From contig NZ_VTXE01000004.1 in NCBI RefSeq assembly GCF_013114595.1, positions 118,989-182,988 of the forward strand: DNA of 64,000 bases. The letters are read 5' to 3'. Position numbers and translations under genes: made by a program. This document shows, piece by piece, positions 17,775 through 26,546 of the stretch; positions within the stretch are counted from its first letter, which is position 1; every line of letters begins with the position of its first letter. The notes under the pieces are model-generated. The model saw only the letters and a program-made list of their open reading frames with translations, was not told the origin of the DNA and did not search any database. Source of the DNA: Vibrio sp. 99-8-1 (GTDB lineage Bacteria; Pseudomonadota; Gammaproteobacteria; Enterobacterales; Vibrionaceae).

Positions 17775-19164
17775 CGGTAAGGTGTACCTTATTGGCGCAG
17801 GTCCCGGGGATCCCGCGCTACTGACTTGTAAAGCAAAGCAACTGTTATCGGAATGCGATGTAGTCTGTTATGACAAACTGGTTAGTGCGGCAATCTTAGC
17901 CAGCGTTCCTGCTCACGTTAAGTTGCATCAAGTTGGTTATCGTGGTTATCAGAACTGCCATATTAATTATGGAATGCATCCTGATGTGATGGAGTACGCT
18001 TTAGCAGGGAAGACGGTTGCGCGTTTAAAAGCGGGTGACCCATGTATATTCGGCCGTACAACGGAAGAGTGTAAAGAGCTGATTGATAACGATATCGCCT
18101 ATGAAATTGTCCCCGGTATAACCGCAGCACTGGGCGCTGCCGCTTATTCAGGTTTTCCATTAACCAGCGGTGGCGTAGCGTCTAGCGTTACTTTTATTAG
18201 TGGTCATCAGCATTTGAAAGCGATGGAGTCATGGAAATCGGAGCAGGATACCGGTGGCACTGTCGTGCTCTATATGGGAGCAAAAAAACTGACAGAGCAT
18301 GCTAAAAATCTGATTGAGAGTGGTCGTAACCCCAATACCCCTGTGGCACTTATCTCATCCGCCACCAGTGCGGACCATCAATGTATTACTGGTACCTTGG
18401 AAAATATTGGTGAACGAGTGAACCGTTCTCCTCAATCGGGACCAGCTTTAGTGGTGATCGGAGACGTTGTTACCCAAGCAGAGCAGTTAGATTGGCGTAA
18501 GCATTTGCCATTAGCTGGGCAACGTTTTTTGATATGTGGTCAGCATGAAGATAAGCGGGCATTGAAAAACAGTGGAGCAGAAGTCATTGATATCGACTAT
18601 TTGCCGACGGACAGTTTTATCGATGCTGAAGAGTTAGCGTTTTTTCAAATCCAAAAAGAGTTGGCATTTGAAGATTTAGCAACGTTTAAATTGTGGTGGC
18701 AATCGTTACGAGAAAATCGTTGGGATATTCGCCAGTTCTCTATGCCTATTTGCAGTGATGATAAACATGTGGTGAAAGCTCTGGCGGATCTCGCCATAAA
18801 TGCTCAGCCCATCAGCAAACAGTCAATGATATTGACCTTAGAGCACAATAAAGTGTTTGAGAGCCAGCAAAATTACTATCAAATTGGTCGCCGTCATAGC
18901 CAGCCACTAGAGTATGCACTGCCGAATATCGATTGGTTGTTAGTGGATGATATCGCCGTGGCTCAATCCATTGTAGAGCATCATGCTGATGCATTAACTC
19001 AAGCAAAAACTGTCCCTTTGAATGAAAACGCAAGGTTGTGGGCAATCGATCAAGGCTTACTGCTTGATGATTCGCAGCATGCCGTTATCAATGAGAGTCG
19101 TTTTGAAGAGGGTGACGAGCTATCTACTCGTCAGTTACGGACAAATTGTGCTGATGTTGCTTGA
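17767..19164 (+). CDS. cobA: Uroporphyrinogen-III C-methyltransferase CobA with HemD-like C-terminal domain
   Basis: Residues about 1-240 are a SUMT methylase that turns uroporphyrinogen III into precorrin-2: LIGAGPGDPALLTCKAKQLL, LVSAAIL, VARLKAGDPCIFGRTTEE, VPGITAALGAAAYSGFPLT and VVLYMGAKKL. Residues about 250-460 (from LPLAGQRFLICGQ) follow the pattern of uroporphyrinogen-III synthase (HemD) but are divergent. CobA-HemD fusions are known in other bacteria. Whether the tail is catalytically active cannot be told. The 465-residue length is nearly double that of a stand-alone SUMT. It overlaps cbiF by eight bases and cbiB by about eleven. Confidence 0.88.
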   Translation: MTNGKVYLIGAGPGDPALLTCKAKQLLSECDVVCYDKLVSAAILASVPAHVKLHQVGYRGYQNCHINYGMHPDVMEYALAGKTVARLKAGDPCIFGRTTEECKELIDNDIAYEIVPGITAALGAAAYSGFPLTSGGVASSVTFISGHQHLKAMESWKSEQDTGGTVVLYMGAKKLTEHAKNLIESGRNPNTPVALISSATSADHQCITGTLENIGERVNRSPQSGPALVVIGDVVTQAEQLDWRKHLPLAGQRFLICGQHEDKRALKNSGAEVIDIDYLPTDSFIDAEELAFFQIQKELAFEDLATFKLWWQSLRENRWDIRQFSMPICSDDKHVVKALADLAINAQPISKQSMILTLEHNKVFESQQNYYQIGRRHSQPLEYALPNIDWLLVDDIAVAQSIVEHHADALTQAKTVPLNENARLWAIDQGLLLDDSQHAVINESRFEEGDELSTRQLRTNCADVA

Positions 19165-20131
19165 TGTAATGAATCCGTCATTAACGGGTGATGTGGCAAT
19201 TGTCCTCATTGCCATTAGCGTACCTGTTGCTCTTTGGCTGGATAAACTGCTGGGAGAGCCAAGTCGCTATCATCCATTAGTTGGCTTTGGCTGGTGGGCG
19301 AGTAAAGTTGAAGATAGTTGTCGAAAGATAACCTTTGTGTCCCCTTTAGTTCAAGGCTGTCTAGCTTGGGTGATTGCTGTGGTTCCATTGGTTGTGATCA
19401 CTCTGCTGATATCGGTTAAGTTAGCGAACATCCACATTATGCTGTGGTTTGTGTTCAATACACTTATTGGCTATCTGGCACTGGGCGGTACAAGTTTGAT
19501 TCAACATGCGGATAATATTTATCAGCCGTTAAAAACCGGTGATTTAGAGAGCGCCAGATATCAACTCTCTATGATTGTTAGCCGTAATACCGAGCAGATG
19601 AACGAGAAAGAGATCGTCTCTTCTACGGTGGAATCAGTATTAGAGAACGGCAACGATGCGGTCTTTGCGCCGATGGTATGGATGGTATTGCTCGGTGCTC
19701 CGGGTGCGGTGCTGTTAAGGCTAGCAAACACGTTAGATGCCATGTGGGGATATAAAACAGAACACTATTTACTGTTTGGTCGGTGTAGCGCCAAAATCGA
19801 TGATCTGCTTGGTTGGTTACCTGCAAGGCTAACGGCCATAGTGTACGCCTTTCAAGGGGACATTAAGCAGGGTTTCCATTGCTGGAAGCATCAGGCGAAA
19901 CAGTGTGCCAGTCCTAATGGTGGCGTTGTGATGACCACGGGAGCGGGCAGTTTAAATATAAAAATAGGTGGGCCCACCTACTACCATGGTGTGTTACATG
20001 ATAAGAAGGTGATGGGAGTGGGAGAGGTCGCTGACTGGCGAGCCATCTTTAAAGCCAATCAGTTGGTGACGAGAGGAAGCATGACATTGAGTTACATTTG
20101 GTTAGTCACAGTATTGGTTGGAGTCTCCTAA
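19154..20131 (+). CDS. cbiB: Adenosylcobinamide-phosphate synthase CbiB
   Basis: A 325-residue inner-membrane enzyme that attaches (R)-1-amino-2-propanol phosphate to adenosylcobyric acid. It shows the family pattern WLDKLLGEPSRYHPLVGFGW near the N-terminus, several hydrophobic helices, a conserved RYQLSMIVSRNTEQMNEKEI segment, and CASPNGGVVMTTGAGSLNIKIGGP near the C-terminus. The open frame reaches back to 19022, but ATG 19154, overlapping the cobA stop, gives the normal length. A further ATG at 19169 is possible. Confidence 0.92.
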   Translation: MLLDVMNPSLTGDVAIVLIAISVPVALWLDKLLGEPSRYHPLVGFGWWASKVEDSCRKITFVSPLVQGCLAWVIAVVPLVVITLLISVKLANIHIMLWFVFNTLIGYLALGGTSLIQHADNIYQPLKTGDLESARYQLSMIVSRNTEQMNEKEIVSSTVESVLENGNDAVFAPMVWMVLLGAPGAVLLRLANTLDAMWGYKTEHYLLFGRCSAKIDDLLGWLPARLTAIVYAFQGDIKQGFHCWKHQAKQCASPNGGVVMTTGAGSLNIKIGGPTYYHGVLHDKKVMGVGEVADWRAIFKANQLVTRGSMTLSYIWLVTVLVGVS

Positions 20132-21241
20132 ATGGCGATGACTCATGGTGGAAATTTGCTTGCCATAGCAAAACAGATGAACAGCGATGTGAGTGAATGG
20201 TTGGACTTATCAACAGGTGTCAGCCCCTTTACTTATCCGATGACAGAGATGCCCGAACAGTGCTGGAATCGATTACCTGAACAGTATGATGGCTTAGAGC
20301 AAGCGGCGAAGCACTATTATGCTGCCTCAATTGAACCTTTAGTTGTCGCGGGCTCTCAAGCAGCCATTATGGCTTTACCCGCTTGCATCACTAAACAACT
20401 TGGTTATTGCGGAGTTATCGCGATTCCTCGGGTGGGTTATAAGGAGCATCAGCATGCTTGGCAATCTTTTCATTATTTTGATCAGGCTTGGCAAATAGAG
20501 TTCTATGATGATTATCCTAGCGAACAGCAGATAGAAAGATCGGATGTTGTGTTGATGATTAACCCTAACAACCCAACAGGTGTGCTTCATAGCCAACAAC
20601 AGATGCAGCAACTTGCTGAAACTATGCAGAGTAAAAACGGCTTTGTAATTGTTGATGAAGCGTTCGGTGACAGTGTTGAAAATGGCTCTCTGTTACCGGT
20701 TACTTCTTCGTTTGATCACTGCGTAGTATTGCGCTCTGTCGGCAAATTTTTTGGTCTGGCAGGTGCAAGAGTCGGATTCCTGTTTGCGGGTGATAAATTG
20801 CTAGAGATTGTGCAAGAGTATTTAGGCCCATGGACGGTAACTGGGCCAAGCCGCTGGGTTGTTCGTCAGGCATTACAAGATACTTCTTGGCAGGTGCAGA
20901 ACCGGATTCGGTTGAATGAGCAGATGAAGAAGTTACGAAAGCTACTTGAGTTGTACCCTTTAGCTGATCATTTTTCCATCAACCCGTCATCAGCAGGAAA
21001 TAGAGCTCCGGTAGATAGATCGTCTTCAAGAGTAAAATTTAGTGGTACAGATTTATTCACCACGGTTTATCTTGATCACGCAGAGACTTGCCACCGATTA
21101 TTGTGCGAGCAAAAAATATTGACCCGATTATGCGATGAGAAAAACGCGATTCGCTTCGGTTTACCTGCAAACCCGCAGCAATGGCAACAGCTAGAAAAGG
21201 GTTTACAACAAGTCGTGAATAAACGAAAGGAAAGCGCATAA
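20132..21241 (+). CDS. cobD: L-threonine-O-3-phosphate decarboxylase (aminotransferase fold)
   Basis: The 369-residue PLP enzyme supplies the aminopropanol phosphate linker used by CbiB. It starts MAMTHGGNLLAIAKQ, like CobD, with WLDLSTGVSPF, MINPNNPTGVLHS, IVDEAFGDS and the PLP lysine in LRSVGKFFGLAGARVGF. The gene is called cobC in Pseudomonas naming. Start is directly after the cbiB stop. HisC-type aminotransferases are relatives, but the operon and N-terminus decide. About residues 285-305 (NRAPVDRSSSRVKF) look like a small insertion. Confidence 0.92.
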   Translation: MAMTHGGNLLAIAKQMNSDVSEWLDLSTGVSPFTYPMTEMPEQCWNRLPEQYDGLEQAAKHYYAASIEPLVVAGSQAAIMALPACITKQLGYCGVIAIPRVGYKEHQHAWQSFHYFDQAWQIEFYDDYPSEQQIERSDVVLMINPNNPTGVLHSQQQMQQLAETMQSKNGFVIVDEAFGDSVENGSLLPVTSSFDHCVVLRSVGKFFGLAGARVGFLFAGDKLLEIVQEYLGPWTVTGPSRWVVRQALQDTSWQVQNRIRLNEQMKKLRKLLELYPLADHFSINPSSAGNRAPVDRSSSRVKFSGTDLFTTVYLDHAETCHRLLCEQKILTRLCDEKNAIRFGLPANPQQWQQLEKGLQQVVNKRKESA

Positions 21242-21799
21242 ATGGAGATAAGGCCTCATATTGAGTTAGTTTTGGGTGGTGCTCGCTCCGGTAAGAGTGG
21301 TTACGCTGAACGTCAAGCTGCGTTGTCCAATAAACCGGTTATCTATATTGCTACTGCCGAGGTAGGTGATAAAGAGATGGCAGTAAGAGTTAAGCACCAT
21401 CAGCGTCAGCGTCCGGCAGAGTGGCAATTAATTGAAGAACCACTTCAACTCGCGCAATCTCTCAAAGACAACAGTACCGAAGATAACTGTATTCTGGTTG
21501 ACTGCTTAACTTTGTGGTTGAGTAACTGCTTATTTTCAACCACAGAAAAAGCGTGGAGTGAGTGGAAGTCGGAGTTTCTTACGACCTTAGATTCGCTGCC
21601 TGGGCAAGTTATCTTAGTTAGTAATGAAGTGGGCTGTGGCATCGTTCCAATGGGAGAAGTAAGCCGTAAATTTGTCGATGAAGCTGGATGGTTGCACCAA
21701 TCAATTGCCGCTCAAGTTGCTAAAGTTACCTTGGTGACTGCCGGTTTACCTATGCATCTAAAAGATCTGCATTTAAAAGATGAAACTGACAAGGCATAA
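21242..21799 (+). CDS. cobU: Adenosylcobinamide kinase / phosphate guanylyltransferase CobU
   Basis: A 185-residue bifunctional enzyme that phosphorylates adenosylcobinamide and transfers GMP to it, activating it for loop assembly. The P-loop GGARSGKS is near the N-terminus, followed by VIYIATAEVGDKEMAVRVKHHQRQRP, containing the His used for guanylylation, and CILVDCLTLWLSN. CobU is also called CobP. It begins one base after the preceding stop. Confidence 0.95.
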   Translation: MEIRPHIELVLGGARSGKSGYAERQAALSNKPVIYIATAEVGDKEMAVRVKHHQRQRPAEWQLIEEPLQLAQSLKDNSTEDNCILVDCLTLWLSNCLFSTTEKAWSEWKSEFLTTLDSLPGQVILVSNEVGCGIVPMGEVSRKFVDEAGWLHQSIAAQVAKVTLVTAGLPMHLKDLHLKDETDKA

Positions 21800-21803
21800 A
21801 AGC

Positions 21804-22811
21804 ATGTGGTTGAATTACTTTACTTTTAACGGTGTTGCTCCCATTAAAGATCTGCATCTTGTTAGCGATGCTGGTGCAGGGGAGGGGTTAATGAAGTATC
21901 ACCCTACTCGTGATACCGAGTTAATAGCATGTGGACAAGCTAATACCCCTCTGAAGGGGCGTTTTTTGCCTTCACCGTGCTTAACCAATGGTTCTGTTAC
22001 TCCGGCGATTTTGGTGCATGGCATATTGACTGCTCTGCAAAAGAAAGGTTTTAAGATACGCTTACACTGTTACCAGCTCGGCTTAGATCATCTCCCCGAT
22101 TTCACCAACAGCAAGCTGGATGATGTGGTGGTTCATCAATGTGAATGTGGCGAAGAACAACAACTGATAAATTCAGTGATGGTGCCCGAGTTAAAGCGAG
22201 AAGCGGCCATGAATGAGCAGCATCTCATCGCTGAGTCAGGTATTGGTGGAACCACTTACGCCACTGTCTGGTTAAAGCACTGGTTGAGCAAAGAGATGTT
22301 GTTGGCTGGTAGCACTAAAGACCCAATAAAGTTAACCCGAAAAGAGCAACTGATTCGGCAGCTATTATCGAAAACTTGTGACTTTGCAAGGGATGTGTCG
22401 CTATTTTTAAATGATAAGTCCCTGTCTGACCCTATTCAGCGGGCAACTTGTGCATTGTTAGCAAATAGATTGCCAGAGATTAATCTTGCTGGGGGAACCA
22501 TGTTTTTTGCGCCTGTCATTGCTATGCAAACGTCACGGGTGGAGCGGATAAATATTGCGACCACACGATGGATTATGGACTCTACAGACGCTACTTTTTC
22601 TGCTCGTTATTTGCCTAAAAACAGTCAATTAGTGACACCTATTGTTGATTTTAATCACTCACGTTATGACGCGATTAGAATGTATGAGAGAGGTTATGTG
22701 GTAGAGGGTTGCGGTCTTGGCGCAACATTACGCTATGCAGAACAGCAAGGCCTCTCTTCACAGCAGATCATAGCCAGCCTTGATAACGCCGTGGCACATT
22801 GGATAGAGTAA
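21804..22811 (+). CDS. cobT: CobT-type nicotinate-nucleotide phosphoribosyltransferase, archaeal-like
   Basis: A 335-residue protein in the cobT position. It lacks the GGMGIGNTT style of enterobacterial CobT but carries KYHPTRDTELIACGQ and an IAESGIGGTTYATVWL glycine-rich loop, like the archaeal/cyanobacterial CobT branch (ESIPGGTTTA type). The expected job is activation of the lower-ligand base as its riboside phosphate, so it helps decide which cobamide is made. ATG 21804 follows the cobU stop by four bases with AAGG 9 bases upstream; an ATG at 21780 would overlap cobU. It is the last gene of the operon. Confidence 0.78.
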   Translation: MWLNYFTFNGVAPIKDLHLVSDAGAGEGLMKYHPTRDTELIACGQANTPLKGRFLPSPCLTNGSVTPAILVHGILTALQKKGFKIRLHCYQLGLDHLPDFTNSKLDDVVVHQCECGEEQQLINSVMVPELKREAAMNEQHLIAESGIGGTTYATVWLKHWLSKEMLLAGSTKDPIKLTRKEQLIRQLLSKTCDFARDVSLFLNDKSLSDPIQRATCALLANRLPEINLAGGTMFFAPVIAMQTSRVERINIATTRWIMDSTDATFSARYLPKNSQLVTPIVDFNHSRYDAIRMYERGYVVEGCGLGATLRYAEQQGLSSQQIIASLDNAVAHWIE

Positions 22812-22829
22812 AAAACGGAACAAAACATA

Positions 22830-22870
22830 GTCTGCGCCCATGAGATGATAATGACACTCTATGCGCAGAC
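22830..22870. terminator. Inverted repeat between convergent cobT and lysR
   Basis: GTCTGCGC (22830-22837) and GCGCAGAC (22863-22870) form a perfect 8-bp stem with a 25-base loop in the 90-base gap. No U-tract follows, so termination here is a guess from position. Confidence 0.45.
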
Positions 22871-22902
22871 ATACCTTTGTAGCCGATATGGCGTTGTCGT
22901 CG

Positions 22903-23790
22903 CTATGGAAACGACACCTCATTTTGTTCAAAATAGGTCAATACTGACGAGATAATGACCTCTTCTCCGGGACGCCACCTTGCTAAAATTGGGGTCACAA
23001 ATCCTTCTTTGCCAAGAGAGCACTGAAACTCTTCGATATCGTTCCACTGTTCGGCAAGTATATGCTTTGGCAAAAATGCCCAGCCCATTTTGTTTTCTAG
23101 TGCACTCCTAAGTAGATCGAGATCATTAATAATCTTATTGTTAGATGAAAATATAAATTTTTCATCACTGCTTTTATTTTGATACTCATTTGGCAATATT
23201 TGAATCTTGCTAAGCAATTGGCTGAGTTCAACTTTTTTTTCACTAAAATAGTCGCGATGGGCGTAAAATCGGTACGGCATTGAACCAATTATTTTCCATT
23301 CAATTTCACGTCTTACTTCCGCACTTATATTTTCATCTTCGTTAGGCGCAATAATAATGTCGACCGCTTTTTTAGTAAGCAGATCGGTTGATATATTTGA
23401 GCTTAATGAAACGCACTCTATATCTATTCCTTGATGATGGAAGTGTTCCATTAAACCTTTGATATCTTTCTTGGGCATAACATTATCGTAAGCGAGACGA
23501 ATGCAGTTGTGGTCTGTATTTGGGTTCGCTTTCTCAACAGTGTTTTGCCAAGTAAATATTTGTCGCGTCAGTAAAATGGATGGCCTGAGTATCTTTTCAC
23601 CAAATGGAGTCAGGCTGATTTTTCTACCACTTCTATAAAAAAGCTTGTGACCAAGTTCAAATTCGAGTGATTCAATATGTTCTGATATTGTTGCTCGGCT
23701 TTTATTTAAATGTTGCGCGGCTGTAGAAATATTTAAATATAAGGCGACCTCAACAAAAGAAATAAGTTGATTGTAGTTAAAATCTTTCAT
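22903..23790 (-). CDS. LysR-family transcriptional regulator, divergent from rdhA
   Basis: A 295-residue LTTR. The N-terminal winged helix-turn-helix covers about residues 5-65 (NYNQLISFVEVALYLNISTAAQHLNKSRATISEHIESLE, then GHKLFYRSGRKISLTPFGEKIL). The remaining residues form the periplasmic-binding-protein-like effector domain, which is quite divergent. LTTRs commonly control the divergent neighbour, here rdhA, in response to a small ligand such as a substrate. The 152-base shared promoter region holds a T-N11-A type palindrome. Target and ligand are inferred. Confidence 0.88.
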   Translation of the reverse strand: MKDFNYNQLISFVEVALYLNISTAAQHLNKSRATISEHIESLEFELGHKLFYRSGRKISLTPFGEKILRPSILLTRQIFTWQNTVEKANPNTDHNCIRLAYDNVMPKKDIKGLMEHFHHQGIDIECVSLSSNISTDLLTKKAVDIIIAPNEDENISAEVRREIEWKIIGSMPYRFYAHRDYFSEKKVELSQLLSKIQILPNEYQNKSSDEKFIFSSNNKIINDLDLLRSALENKMGWAFLPKHILAEQWNDIEEFQCSLGKEGFVTPILARWRPGEEVIISSVLTYFEQNEVSFP

Positions 23791-23835
23791 TTAGCGTAGG
23801 CCTTTTCTGAAAGTGATTATCATTTGTATTCCAAT

Positions 23836-23854
23836 ATGTTGGCATTTCCAACAT
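23836..23854. promoter_or_regulatory. LysR-type operator candidate in the lysR-rdhA intergenic region
   Basis: ATGTTGG (23836-23842), CATTT, CCAACAT (23848-23854): a perfect 7-bp palindrome with a 5-base centre. It contains the T-N11-A core expected of LysR-family recognition boxes. A second CCAA half-site (TTCCAATAT) lies just left. Binding is inferred from position. Confidence 0.55.
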
Positions 23855-23942
23855 TAACTGATTTCGTTAATAAATAAACGTGGGATATAAATCCATTGCT
23901 TAATACACATTATTTATAAATCTTTACAAACGAGATTTTATT

Positions 23943-25328
23943 ATGTCAAAAGAAACTGAAATTGAAAGTACAAATGAAATTAAAGACAACTCCCGTCGTA
24001 ATTTTTTTAAATTAGGTCTAGGAGCGGCCGCAATTGCAGGTGTCAGTGCAACTGGCGCTTATGCGAGCAATAAAATTGAAAGCCAAAGCCATAAAAACTT
24101 TCCAGTACCGATTGATCCTGACGTCTTAAAACCGATGGCTCAGGAAAATTCGGTTTGGGCGTTTGTCAGCAGTAAAGCGCTGGGAGAAAAATACCCAGAG
24201 CGAAACCAAAACTTTGCTGGAGGCTGGAATTTTCAAGAAAACATGTTTAGCCCAATGGTGGGTTTGGACAACAGTAAACCGGGGATGCGTCAGTTAGATT
24301 TGGCGCTGGAAATTGCCGGTTGGGCTATGAATGATACTTTAGCCGACGGCTCTCCTCGGTTAGCCATTAACTCAGGAGTGTATGGTTGGGAACAGCATGG
24401 TTTGATGCCTCACAAATGGCAATTTGAGAGTGGAGAAGACGCCAATCAAAGCATCAAATCGGCCGCAAGGTTGTTAGGCGCTGCACGTTGTGGCATCACC
24501 CGCAATCATAAGGTGTGGAACTGGGATCCGTTGTACGACTATGAAGAGGAGCGTGAAGTTTCATGGGATGAGTTTCCGTTTAAGCCTAAAAGCGTCATTG
24601 TGGTTTTGGTGGATGAAGACTATGAAGCGTTGGCGACAGCTCCTTCATTTGTTTCGGGCGCTGCAATCGGCATGGGGTACTCAAAAATGGCGACGGTTGC
24701 CGGCAGTTTGGCGTCATTCGTACGTGGGTTGGGTTATCAAGCAGTTGCTTCAGGAAACGACCTAGGCAACAGCGTGGCTTATGCGATCGAAGCTGGTTTA
24801 GGTGAAGGGGCGAGAAATGGTCACTTAATGGCGCCTCGATTTGGTCCCCGGGTTCGAATTGCCAAAGTTTATACGGATATGGAACTGCCTGAGGAGGCAT
24901 ACGATACGCCAAAAACCTACGGCATCATGGAGTTCTGTCAAAACTGTAAATTGTGTGCGGAGAAGTGTCCTTCTCAAGCAATTACTATGGATGACGAGCC
25001 AGGCTGGGAACCAACGTATGAAAATGGCGAAGACCCCAATTATTCATGGCATCACCAGCGTGGGGTGAAGAAATTCTATAACGACGCTAAGAAGTGCTAC
25101 AAGTACTGGGTAGATAGCGGTACCGATTGTGCTATTTGCTTAACTGCTTGTCCTTGGAACAAGCCTGATTTCTGGCATCACAGATTGATCGATGCATCGA
25201 ACGCCTATACTGGTGGCCCAATTCATACCTTTATGAAAGTGATGGATGAGCTGTTTGGTTACGGCAATGTGTTTGATGAGCAAGCGGTTCATGATTTCTG
25301 GAAAACCGGCAAAGATATAGAAGTGTGA
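23943..25328 (+). CDS. rdhA: Reductive dehalogenase catalytic subunit RdhA
   Basis: A 461-residue terminal reductase of organohalide respiration, removing halogen with a cobamide and two Fe-S clusters. Seen: twin-arginine signal SRRNFFKLG (Arg18-19) with likely cleavage after AYA near residue 41; the family block GAAIGMGYSKMATVAGSLASFVRGLGYQA, GNSVAYAIEAGLGEGAR and APRFGPRVRIAKVYTDMELP; cluster motif 1 at Cys332, 335, 338, 342 (FCQNCKLCAEKCPS); and motif 2 at Cys385, 396, 399, 403 followed by PWNKP. All eight cysteines are intact. It would act outside the inner membrane. The Shine-Dalgarno is weak (CGAGA). The substrate cannot be predicted. QueG is the main distant relative; the Tat signal and RdhB exclude it. 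Confidence 0.96.
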   Translation: MSKETEIESTNEIKDNSRRNFFKLGLGAAAIAGVSATGAYASNKIESQSHKNFPVPIDPDVLKPMAQENSVWAFVSSKALGEKYPERNQNFAGGWNFQENMFSPMVGLDNSKPGMRQLDLALEIAGWAMNDTLADGSPRLAINSGVYGWEQHGLMPHKWQFESGEDANQSIKSAARLLGAARCGITRNHKVWNWDPLYDYEEEREVSWDEFPFKPKSVIVVLVDEDYEALATAPSFVSGAAIGMGYSKMATVAGSLASFVRGLGYQAVASGNDLGNSVAYAIEAGLGEGARNGHLMAPRFGPRVRIAKVYTDMELPEEAYDTPKTYGIMEFCQNCKLCAEKCPSQAITMDDEPGWEPTYENGEDPNYSWHHQRGVKKFYNDAKKCYKYWVDSGTDCAICLTACPWNKPDFWHHRLIDASNAYTGGPIHTFMKVMDELFGYGNVFDEQAVHDFWKTGKDIEV

Positions 25329-25343
25329 TAAGGAGAACTAATT

Positions 25344-25625
25344 ATGATGGCATTGATGTGGTACCTGCTAGGAATGTTAACGGTGGCGGCATTTGTAGGA
25401 TATAGAAAAATAGCTAGCCAATATAAGCTAAATATCATTGCGACTCTTGGTCTGATTGCTTCTGCTATTGGTATGTGGTTTTGCATTGCATGGTCGTGGG
25501 CATCCTTCGTTGAGCGTGAACCTCAGTCAGGGGCAATGGGGCTAATTATGTTTGGTCTAATCTCTATCGCCATATTCGTTGTAACTTGGCGTACCCAGAT
25601 TGCTCCAAATAAAACCGAAGGTTAG
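25344..25625 (+). CDS. rdhB: RdhB membrane anchor of the reductive dehalogenase
   Basis: A 93-residue very hydrophobic protein with three predicted membrane helices: LMWYLLGMLTVAAFVGY, IIATLGLIASAIGMWFCIAWSW and GLIMFGLISIAIFVVTW. The loop between helices 2 and 3 carries WASFVEREPQSGAMGL, matching the short E-x-E(P)-xA motif region typical of RdhB. It tethers RdhA to the outer face of the inner membrane. AAGGAGAA precedes ATG 25344 (a second ATG follows at once). It is 15 bases behind rdhA, in one operon. Confidence 0.9.
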   Translation: MMALMWYLLGMLTVAAFVGYRKIASQYKLNIIATLGLIASAIGMWFCIAWSWASFVEREPQSGAMGLIMFGLISIAIFVVTWRTQIAPNKTEG

Positions 25626-25727
25626 CGCCATCAATAGATGAATCAGCTGTTAATGAACGTGATTTACTCAAGTGACCTCCAGATGCAGGAATGAAAAATG
25701 CTTGAGAAACAATAGTCTAGAGGTTGC

Positions 25728-26546
25728 TTGAGTATCAAAAGTCAACAAAGTAGATCGCCTATGTCAAAGATAGAAGCACAACAAATGTCAGATAGAGCAC
25801 TTGATTATTACAAACAAGCCGCTGACCAAATGAAACAAAATAGTCGTTCAGTTAACGTCGCATCCGCGATTGAATTGCTGCATAAGTCCGCTGAGTTAGG
25901 TTTAGATGAAGCGAGATATCAGTTAGGTGTTCTCTATGCAGAAGGTCGCTATTGTCAACAAGATCTGAGCATGGCATCTGACTGGTTTACTCTCGCCGCG
26001 GAGAGCGGTTTTGTTCCGGCGAAATTTGCTTTGGCGACTCTGTATCGACATGAAGATAAACATCATCAAGCAACAGAACTTCTGATTGAATTAGCCGAAC
26101 AAGGGGTGATGGAAGCAAAAACAAATCTCGCAGATTGCTACTTAGAAGCGAAAGGCGTGGATAAAGATGTCGCTAAAGGGATAGAGCTATTACAGCAAGC
26201 CGCCAATGCGGGGGACCGATTTGCTCAATATCGACTCGGAGTCATCTACTACCAAGGTAAAGAGGTGCCAACAGATTATATTTTTGCCCGAAAAAATATA
26301 GTGCTAGCGATGGAGCAAAAATATCTGCCTGCATATTTAGTGATGGGGGCGATGTTAGAGCATGGTTTTGGTATCAATAAGGATGTAATCAAAGCTTATA
26401 GCTTGTATTTTTTCTGTGATTATTATGGCATGCCGAATTTGAAAGAGTTATTGAGTGATGTGCTTTTCACGTTGAACGACATAGAGAAACAGCAAGCAAA
26501 ACAACGTGCTGAGGAGTGGTGCCAAAATGAACCTGCCCCTGTTTAA
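25728..26546 (+). CDS. Sel1-repeat (TPR-like) protein in the rdh cluster
   Basis: About 272 residues of tandem 36-residue Sel1-like repeats: AIELLHKSAELGLDEARYQLGVLYAEG, MASDWFTLAAESGFVPAKFALATLYR, GIELLQQAANAGDRFAQYRLGVIYYQG and others. Such repeats mediate protein-protein contacts. No signal peptide is seen, so it is probably cytosolic. TTG 25728 has AGAGG 4 bases upstream; ATG 25761 has none but is also possible. It overlaps the next gene by 20 bases, so the two are coupled. It may work with that regulator; the role is not known. Confidence 0.85.
   Translation: MSIKSQQSRSPMSKIEAQQMSDRALDYYKQAADQMKQNSRSVNVASAIELLHKSAELGLDEARYQLGVLYAEGRYCQQDLSMASDWFTLAAESGFVPAKFALATLYRHEDKHHQATELLIELAEQGVMEAKTNLADCYLEAKGVDKDVAKGIELLQQAANAGDRFAQYRLGVIYYQGKEVPTDYIFARKNIVLAMEQKYLPAYLVMGAMLEHGFGINKDVIKAYSLYFFCDYYGMPNLKELLSDVLFTLNDIEKQQAKQRAEEWCQNEPAPV

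Noticed and set aside
19022..19153. N-terminal extension of cbiB
   Set aside because: The open frame reaches 19022 but this part overlaps cobA coding sequence and is not CbiB-like; ATG 19154 gives the normal length.
23943..25328. Epoxyqueuosine reductase (QueG) as an alternative for rdhA
   Set aside because: QueG shares the cobamide and Fe-S fold but is cytosolic; here a Tat signal, the RdhA-type GMGYS/AGLGE block and a following RdhB are present.
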